A stretch of DNA of 10,579 nucleotides from Oscillospiraceae bacterium (lineage in GTDB: Bacteria > Bacillota > Clostridia > Oscillospirales > CAG-272): the NCBI GenBank assembly GCA_009788105.1, contig WQSD01000026.1, positions 1-10,579 of the forward strand, read 5' to 3'. The translations under genes and the position numbers were made by a program. Below, piece by piece: positions 7,210 to 10,579 of this stretch. Each line of letters opens with the position of its first letter. Position 1 is the stretch's first letter. Under the pieces are notes generated by a model. That model saw only the letters and a program-made list of their open reading frames with translations, searched no databases and had not been told where the DNA came from.

Positions 7210-7216
7210 TGTAAGG

Positions 7217-7412
7217 TGAAGAAAAAGTCTTTTTTGTCTTGGGGCGTTGCCCCAAACCCCACTTAGGAACTTTTTGAAAAAAATTCCTAAGAACTTCAAA
7301 AACTTTGGTACAAAAGCATTTCATGCTTTTGAGAAAAAAGTTTTTAGTCAAGTTTTTTACAAAAAACTTGTGCGGTGTGGGCGCATAGCCCACGACCTTG
7401 ACTTTTTCTTCA
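7217..7412 (+). repeat. Copy C of the mosaic hairpin repeat family (long form, with terminal inverted repeats)
   Basis: Bounded by perfect 13-bp inverted repeats, TGAAGAAAAAGTC (7217-7229) and GACTTTTTCTTCA (7400-7412). Inside are five hairpins in a row: 7239-7255 (TTGGGGC arms), 7263-7290 (TTAGGAA arms), 7311-7331 (CAAAAGCAT arms), 7349-7370 (CAAGTTTTTT arms, 2-base centre) and 7377-7393 (GTGGGC arms). It starts 8 bp after the carboxypeptidase stop, so it may also terminate that transcript. It could be a MITE-like element or a structured repeat; no convincing gene is inside it. Confidence 0.75.
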
Positions 7413-7414
7413 GG

Positions 7415-7444
7415 TTTACGAAAATGGACTAAAATCACTATTAT
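7415..7444 (+). promoter_or_regulatory. Candidate promoter of the small-protein / SpoIVFB-like unit
   Basis: TTTACG (7415-7420), 18 bp, TATTAT (7439-7444), about 25 bases before the first start codon and directly after repeat copy C. It looks sigma-A-like rather than sigma-E-like. Confidence 0.4.
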
Positions 7445-7468
7445 TCAAACTCTCATTTTAGGAACGAT

Positions 7469-7660
7469 ATGAAAAAAACTAAACGAATACGAACCCTCGC
7501 CGCCCTTGCGGTATGCCTGCTCCTGTTGGGCGGGGTGCGAATATTCTCCAACGCCGACCTGTTCGCCCACCTGGGAGAAGCAAAAGAGTATCAATACGGC
7601 AATATGTTTCAGCCTGCCGAGTGTTGTCACATTGACTATTTGAGTGGTGGATATGATTAG
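7469..7660 (+). CDS. 63-residue membrane protein overlapping the SpoIVFB-like protease gene
   Basis: No family recognised. A strongly basic start (KKTKRIR) is followed by a hydrophobic stretch at about residues 9-25 (signal anchor or signal peptide) and about 36 external residues containing AECCH and a GGYD end. AGGA at 7460-7463 precedes ATG 7469. Its stop (7658-7660) lies 8 bp inside the next gene, so the two are probably translationally coupled. In Bacillus, spoIVFB is preceded by spoIVFA, which encodes its membrane regulator; the position here is the same, but this protein is far shorter than SpoIVFA (about 264 residues) and shows none of its peptidase M23 domain, so an equivalent role is only a guess. 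Confidence 0.6.
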   Translation: MKKTKRIRTLAALAVCLLLLGGVRIFSNADLFAHLGEAKEYQYGNMFQPAECCHIDYLSGGYD

Positions 7661-8225
7661 ACGCTTTTTTGTGATTTTCGCCATTGGCTTGCTTTTTTTG
7701 TACATAGAGCTGAACCTGTTCACCCTGATGACCCTGCTTGCGGCTGTTGTTCACGAAGTCGGGCATTTCGTTGCCATTCGTGGCTGTGGCACAGGAGTGA
7801 AGCAAGTAAAAATTCTTGGCGTTGGGGCGGACATTCGTCTTACAGGGCGGCTGCTGTCATACAAAAAATCATTGGTTATCGCCCTTTCGGGGGTGATAGC
7901 CAACTTTTTGCTGGCGGTTGTATTCTTTTGGGTTGCCGAAGTGGGGAGCTATGGACATTTTTTTGCCATATACAACTTGATGCTTGGGGCATTTAACCTG
8001 TTTCCAATCAAAAGCCTTGATGGGGGCGAAGCCCTTGCGTGTCTGCTTTACATGGGATTGCCCATTTCAGCGGCAGAAAAAATCGCCGCCACAGTCAGCA
8101 ATATTGCCCTGTTTTTGCTGTGGACGCTGTCGGTGTATCTGTTGATTTGGAATATTGGCAGAGTAAGTTTGCTTTTGCTGTGCGGGTATTTGTTCTTGAA
8201 TATTGAATTTCGTCAATTGAAATAA
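7653..8225 (+). CDS. SpoIVFB-like site-2 (M50) intramembrane zinc metalloprotease, CBS-less
   Basis: 190 residues with several hydrophobic spans. The zinc-binding HEVGH is at 34-38, inside a membrane segment, and the second conserved motif NLFPIKSLDGGEAL at 115-128 supplies the third ligand (Asp123). Both match site-2 proteases such as SpoIVFB, which cleaves pro-sigma-K in the mother cell of Bacillus. After the catalytic core there are two further hydrophobic segments, then the protein stops: the C-terminal CBS domain of Bacillus SpoIVFB (288 residues) is absent. ATG 7653 (GAGTGG at 7642-7647) is preferred over GTG 7644. It overlaps the preceding 63-residue ORF and converges on the GAPDH gene. 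Substrate unknown: pro-sigma-K is plausible in a spore former, but other S2P substrates are possible. Confidence 0.9.
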   Translation: MIRRFFVIFAIGLLFLYIELNLFTLMTLLAAVVHEVGHFVAIRGCGTGVKQVKILGVGADIRLTGRLLSYKKSLVIALSGVIANFLLAVVFFWVAEVGSYGHFFAIYNLMLGAFNLFPIKSLDGGEALACLLYMGLPISAAEKIAATVSNIALFLLWTLSVYLLIWNIGRVSLLLLCGYLFLNIEFRQLK

Positions 8226-8258
8226 AAAAAGCCCCCATTGCTGTTGTAGCAATGGGGG
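8224..8258 (-). terminator. Intrinsic terminator of the GAPDH gene
   Basis: Perfect 11-bp stem, CCCCCATTGCT (8232-8242) with AGCAATGGGGG (8248-8258), loop of 5, followed on the minus strand by seven Ts (8230-8224). On the plus strand there is no good T-run, so for the M50 gene it is at best a weak stop. Confidence 0.9.
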
Positions 8259-8269
8259 TTACGCATATC

Positions 8270-9283
8270 TTACAGTTCCATCAAATACTTGATTACACGA
8301 ACCATTTGGCAGGTGTAGCTGTACTCGTTATCGTACCAAGACACAACTTGAACTTGGGTTGTGTTATCGTCAATTTTGCTGGCAAGAGTTTGAGTAGCAT
8401 CAAAGATTGAGCCGTGTGTTTCGCCGATAATGTCAGAGGACACAAGAGGCTCTTCGGTGTAGCCATAGCTGTCGTCAGCGGCGGCTTTCATTGCGGCGTT
8501 AATATCGGCGGCAGTAACGCTACCTTTAACAACAGCAACAAGAATTGTAGACGAACCTGTGATTACCGGCACACGTTGCGCCGAGCCAACAAGTTTGCCG
8601 TTAAGCTCCGGGATAACAAGACCAATGGCCTTAGCCGCACCTGTAGAATTTGGCACGATGTTAGCCGCCGCCGCACGAGCGCGACGGAAGTCAGGCTTGC
8701 GTCCTTGGTGAGGAGCGTCAAGGGTGTTTTGGTCGCCTGTGTAAGCGTGAATTGTTGACATGATACCAGACTGAATTGGAGCAAGGTCATTCAGCGCCTT
8801 TGCCATAGGAGCAAGGCAGTTAGTGGTACAGCTTGCGGCAGAAATGATATTGTCGCTTGCCTTTAGAATTTGCTCGTTTACGCCGAAAACAACAGTCGGC
8901 AGGTCGTCCCCTGCAGGAGCAGAGATAACAACTTTTTTCGCGCCCGCATTGATGTGAGCTTGGCTTTTCTCTTTGCTTGTGTAGAAACCTGTGCATTCAA
9001 GAACAACATCAACACCAAGGCTTCCCCAAGGAAGATTAGCCGCATCTTTTTCAGCGTACACTTTAATTGGTGTGCCTTCAACGATAATGGTGTCACCATC
9101 AACTTTAACGCACTTGCCGTAGCGACCTTGAGCGGTGTCATATTTCAGTAGGTGAGCCAGCATTTCTGGGCTGGTCAGGTCGTTCAGCGCCACGATTTCA
9201 TAGTCAGCAGAACCGAACATTTCACGGAAAGCAAGTCTTCCGATACGGCCGAAGCCGTTAATTGCAACTTTTACTTTTGCCAT
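8270..9283 (-). CDS. gap: Glyceraldehyde-3-phosphate dehydrogenase, NAD-dependent type
   Basis: 337 residues. Cytosolic glycolytic enzyme that oxidises and phosphorylates glyceraldehyde 3-phosphate to 1,3-bisphosphoglycerate. N-terminal Rossmann motif INGFGRIGR (8-16); ALND with Asp35, typical of NAD preference; catalytic SAASCTTNCLAP with Cys152 and the partner His179; RRARAAAANIVPNSTGAAKA (200-219); and C-terminal VSWYDNEYSY (314-323). Full length for the family. ATG 9283 is supported by GGAGG at 9293-9297; an upstream in-frame ATG at 9346 lies outside the predicted transcript. It has its own promoter and terminator, so it is monocistronic, not in a gap-pgk-tpi operon within this window. 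Confidence 0.98.
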   Translation of the reverse strand: MAKVKVAINGFGRIGRLAFREMFGSADYEIVALNDLTSPEMLAHLLKYDTAQGRYGKCVKVDGDTIIVEGTPIKVYAEKDAANLPWGSLGVDVVLECTGFYTSKEKSQAHINAGAKKVVISAPAGDDLPTVVFGVNEQILKASDNIISAASCTTNCLAPMAKALNDLAPIQSGIMSTIHAYTGDQNTLDAPHQGRKPDFRRARAAAANIVPNSTGAAKAIGLVIPELNGKLVGSAQRVPVITGSSTILVAVVKGSVTAADINAAMKAAADDSYGYTEEPLVSSDIIGETHGSIFDATQTLASKIDDNTTQVQVVSWYDNEYSYTCQMVRVIKYLMEL

Positions 9284-9317
9284 TTTGTAGAACCTCCAAA
9301 GATTTAATTTTGCTTTA

Positions 9318-9346
9318 ATAATACCACATTTCGCAGAGAATTGCAA
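9318..9346 (-). promoter_or_regulatory. Sigma-A-type promoter of gap
   Basis: On the minus strand: TTGCAA (9341-9346), exactly 17 bases, then TATTAT (9318-9323). The predicted start is near 9311, giving a leader of about 28 bases that contains the GGAGG ribosome site. Placement and spacing are ideal. Confidence 0.75.
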
Positions 9347-9386
9347 GGGGTTAGTGTAAAATGTTGGTGAAGTTTTTCGGGGGCAT

Positions 9387-9556
9387 TGTTAGAGCGTATC
9401 TACACAAAATGTAAAAGGCGAAAATTTGGCTGTTTTTCCGCCACTTGTCGTTACTCGTCGGTAAAATATTCTCGATATTCGCCCTCCTCGTGCCTAAATT
9501 GGCGAAAAAACTCCTCAAATTTCGCTCTTTTTATTTTGTGTAGACACACTCTAGCA
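9387..9556. mobile_element. 170-bp element with ~40-bp imperfect terminal inverted repeats (MITE-like or structured repeat)
   Basis: The left end (9387-9427) and the reverse complement of the right end (9517-9556) agree over about 40 positions with a few changes and one-base gaps; the outer cores are TCTACACAAAAT (left) and ATTTTGTGTAGA (right). The interior contains further GGCGAAAA and AAATTT pairings. No target-site duplication was obvious. It lies 3 bp after the anti-sigma stop and upstream of the gap promoter, so it may act as a terminator for the sigma/anti-sigma transcript. A 32-codon minus-strand frame (9451-9549, GTG start, no ribosome site) runs inside it; I do not call it a gene. 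Confidence 0.65.
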
Positions 9557-9559
9557 CTC

Positions 9560-9868
9560 TTATAACGGCGACGCCTTAACCAAACTATATGTCACCGCAC
9601 CCAGGCACATCACCCCGGCAGACACCATCAGGGCTTTCATCACCGCTTTTTTCTTGCGGTAGCGGGTGGCAATAGCACGATAGTACAAGTTATCCGACAG
9701 AATATACGGGCGATTGGTCGGGCTGGCAGGCTCGCGCACCATTTTTAGGTAGGCGGTGCAACTATCGCACTCTGCCAAGTGTTCTTTTACCATAGCACGC
9801 CCGTCGTCGCTTATGGTTTTGTCGCTATATAGTGGCATTAAATCCTGAATAATTTCACATGATTTCAT
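9560..9868 (-). CDS. Minimal zinc-finger (zf-HC2 type) anti-sigma factor
   Basis: 102 residues. The N-terminal zinc anti-sigma domain shows Cys4, LMPLYSD and HLAECDSC (His30, Cys34, Cys37), the usual Zn-binding arrangement in anti-sigma factors that hold an ECF sigma inactive at the membrane. A basic stretch RYRKKK (69-74) leads into one membrane span (about 76-97) and only a few residues beyond it, so there is no extracytoplasmic sensor domain. AAGGAG (9879-9884) lies within the end of the sigma gene, and the start overlaps that gene by 14 bp, which points to coupled translation. The overlap and order identify the upstream sigma factor as its partner by inference. Confidence 0.85.
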   Translation of the reverse strand: MKSCEIIQDLMPLYSDKTISDDGRAMVKEHLAECDSCTAYLKMVREPASPTNRPYILSDNLYYRAIATRYRKKKAVMKALMVSAGVMCLGAVTYSLVKASPL

Positions 9869-10364
9869 CTGTTAATATCTCCTTTAGGGTGTTTTTTGCA
9901 CGGAAAAATATAACTTTTGCAGAGTTTTCGGTAATGCCAAGAGAAGCACCAATTTCCGCGAATGGCAAGTCGCCATAAATCCGCAAGATTATCACATCTC
10001 GATACTTTTTCGGCAGAGCTTCAATGCTTTCGCGTACACGCTTTTGCTGGGCTTCGCGCTGGAAAATCGACTCCGGTTGCTCTGTTTCACTTCCGGACAG
10101 CACTTCGGCAAACAGCTCTATGTCAACGCTGGCGTTTTTGTTCTTTCGCAGGTGCTTCAGAAAGGTGTTCTTTGCCACCGCCGCCAGCCAGGTGAAAATA
10201 GTGCAAGTGCCGTCGTAGCGGTGGAAAGAGCAAAGTGCTTGATAAAAACTTTCCTGGGTCAGCTCCTCGCACAAATCGGCGTTTTGACACATTTTGTACA
10301 GAAAACTGTAAACACGATTATAATATTTTCTATAAATCTCTTCAAAATCTTGAAAGTCTTCCAT
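9855..10364 (-). CDS. ECF-family RNA polymerase sigma factor (sigma-70 group 4)
   Basis: 169 residues. Sigma region 2 at about 5-75: IYRKYYNRVYSFLYKMC, DLCEELTQESFYQAL, and TWLAAVAKNTFLKHLRK (the -10 recognition and melting part). A short acidic linker follows. Region 4 is at about 108-162, with EALPKKYRDVIILRIYGDLPFAEIG and the helix-turn-helix ITENSAKVIFFRAKNTLKE, which reads the -35. AAAGG (10373-10377) stands 8 bases before ATG 10364. The downstream overlapping gene is its likely anti-sigma. Sequence alone does not place it in a numbered ECF group, and its regulon is unknown. Confidence 0.95.
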   Translation of the reverse strand: MEDFQDFEEIYRKYYNRVYSFLYKMCQNADLCEELTQESFYQALCSFHRYDGTCTIFTWLAAVAKNTFLKHLRKNKNASVDIELFAEVLSGSETEQPESIFQREAQQKRVRESIEALPKKYRDVIILRIYGDLPFAEIGASLGITENSAKVIFFRAKNTLKEILTDEIM

Positions 10365-10384
10365 ATTTCGAGCCTTTCGTTAAG

Positions 10385-10413
10385 TTAATAGCAGAAGTAG
10401 AGGGATAGTTACA
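10385..10413 (-). promoter_or_regulatory. Weak promoter candidate for the ECF sigma gene
   Basis: On the minus strand: TGTAAC (10408-10413), 17 bases, TATTAA (10385-10390). The -35 resembles those used by several ECF sigmas, which often self-activate, but the -10 is not clearly ECF-like. Confidence 0.22.
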
Positions 10414-10506
10414 GAGTGTGTTGAATAACGAGATTGAAACATGATTGACCACAATTGAGTTGTATCGAAATTAAATAACGTCTTATGAACAACTCCACCG
10501 AACGTC

Positions 10507-10534
10507 ATTGCAAAGGCGGTTTGTGCCGTGCAAT
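10507..10534. repeat. Imperfect inverted repeat upstream of the sigma gene
   Basis: ATTGCA (10507-10512) pairs with TGCAAT (10529-10534) and GGC with GCC, around a 7-base centre and small bulges. It is about 145 bp upstream of the sigma start. It could be an operator or a weak hairpin. The rest of 10378-10579 shows no gene that I can support. Confidence 0.3.
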
Positions 10535-10579
10535 CCAGTGAAAGGGCAAGAAATCGCCATAAATCAACCCGTAAAACAA

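Noticed and set aside
3706..7412. CRISPR array formed by the repeated hairpin modules
   Set aside because: Copies are kilobases apart, in both orientations and of unequal length, with no regular spacers and no cas genes.
7247..7432. Open frames across repeat copy C, on both strands
   Set aside because: They read through hairpin repeats, have no ribosome sites, and equivalent frames are broken in copies A and B.
8270..9283. Possible phosphorylating erythrose-4-phosphate or NADP-type dehydrogenase instead of GAPDH
   Set aside because: The overall sequence, SCTTN active site and Asp35 in the NAD-binding fold fit ordinary NAD-type GAPDH.

Overview
The window reads as chromosomal DNA of a spore-forming member of the Bacillota, most likely class Clostridia. 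The evidence is a complete germination protease gene (gpr), a penicillin-binding D-Ala-D-Ala carboxypeptidase, a SpoIVFB-like intramembrane protease, Gram-positive surface-protein architecture, strong AGGAGG-type ribosome binding sites and moderate G+C. No species can be named from the sequence alone. Nothing looks like phage or plasmid. The unusual material lies in the surface/small-protein block and in the intergenic repeats.

Layout from left to right. (1) gpr on the plus strand (107-976) converges on a very large BspA-like leucine-rich-repeat surface protein on the minus strand (983-3613). A perfect 13-bp hairpin separates them, and its arms are also the last codons of both genes. (2) Two very small genes form a probable micro-operon on the minus strand: a 51-residue membrane protein (4109-4264) and then a Cys/His-rich lipoprotein (3880-4074), closed by a hairpin terminator (3819-3855). 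The 51-residue protein ends in the same signature as the BspA-like protein: PxxGE, hydrophobic segment, three basic residues, glycines. (3) Divergent from these is a sodium:alanine/glycine symporter (4403-5707), possibly leaderless. (4) A D-alanyl-D-alanine carboxypeptidase follows (6016-7209). (5) Next come a 63-residue membrane protein (7469-7660) and an overlapping CBS-less site-2 metalloprotease of the SpoIVFB type (7653-8225). (6) Glyceraldehyde-3-phosphate dehydrogenase on the minus strand (8270-9283) has a clear sigma-A promoter and a strong terminator. (7) An ECF sigma factor and a minimal zinc-binding anti-sigma factor overlap on the minus strand (9855-10364 and 9560-9868).

The gaps hold two families of non-coding elements. 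One family has three mosaic copies (3706-3796, 5761-5902 inverted, 7217-7412) built from strings of hairpins. One hairpin shows compensatory base changes between copies, and the longest copy is bounded by perfect 13-bp inverted repeats. The other is a single 170-bp element with about 40-bp imperfect terminal inverted repeats (9387-9556), directly downstream of the anti-sigma gene.

Functionally, gpr, the carboxypeptidase and the SpoIVFB-like protease are consistent with spore development and germination, though only gpr is certain to be a spore gene. The sigma/anti-sigma pair is an envelope-stress type module, and the symporter and GAPDH are housekeeping. No complete defence system, CRISPR array, tRNA or rRNA was seen.
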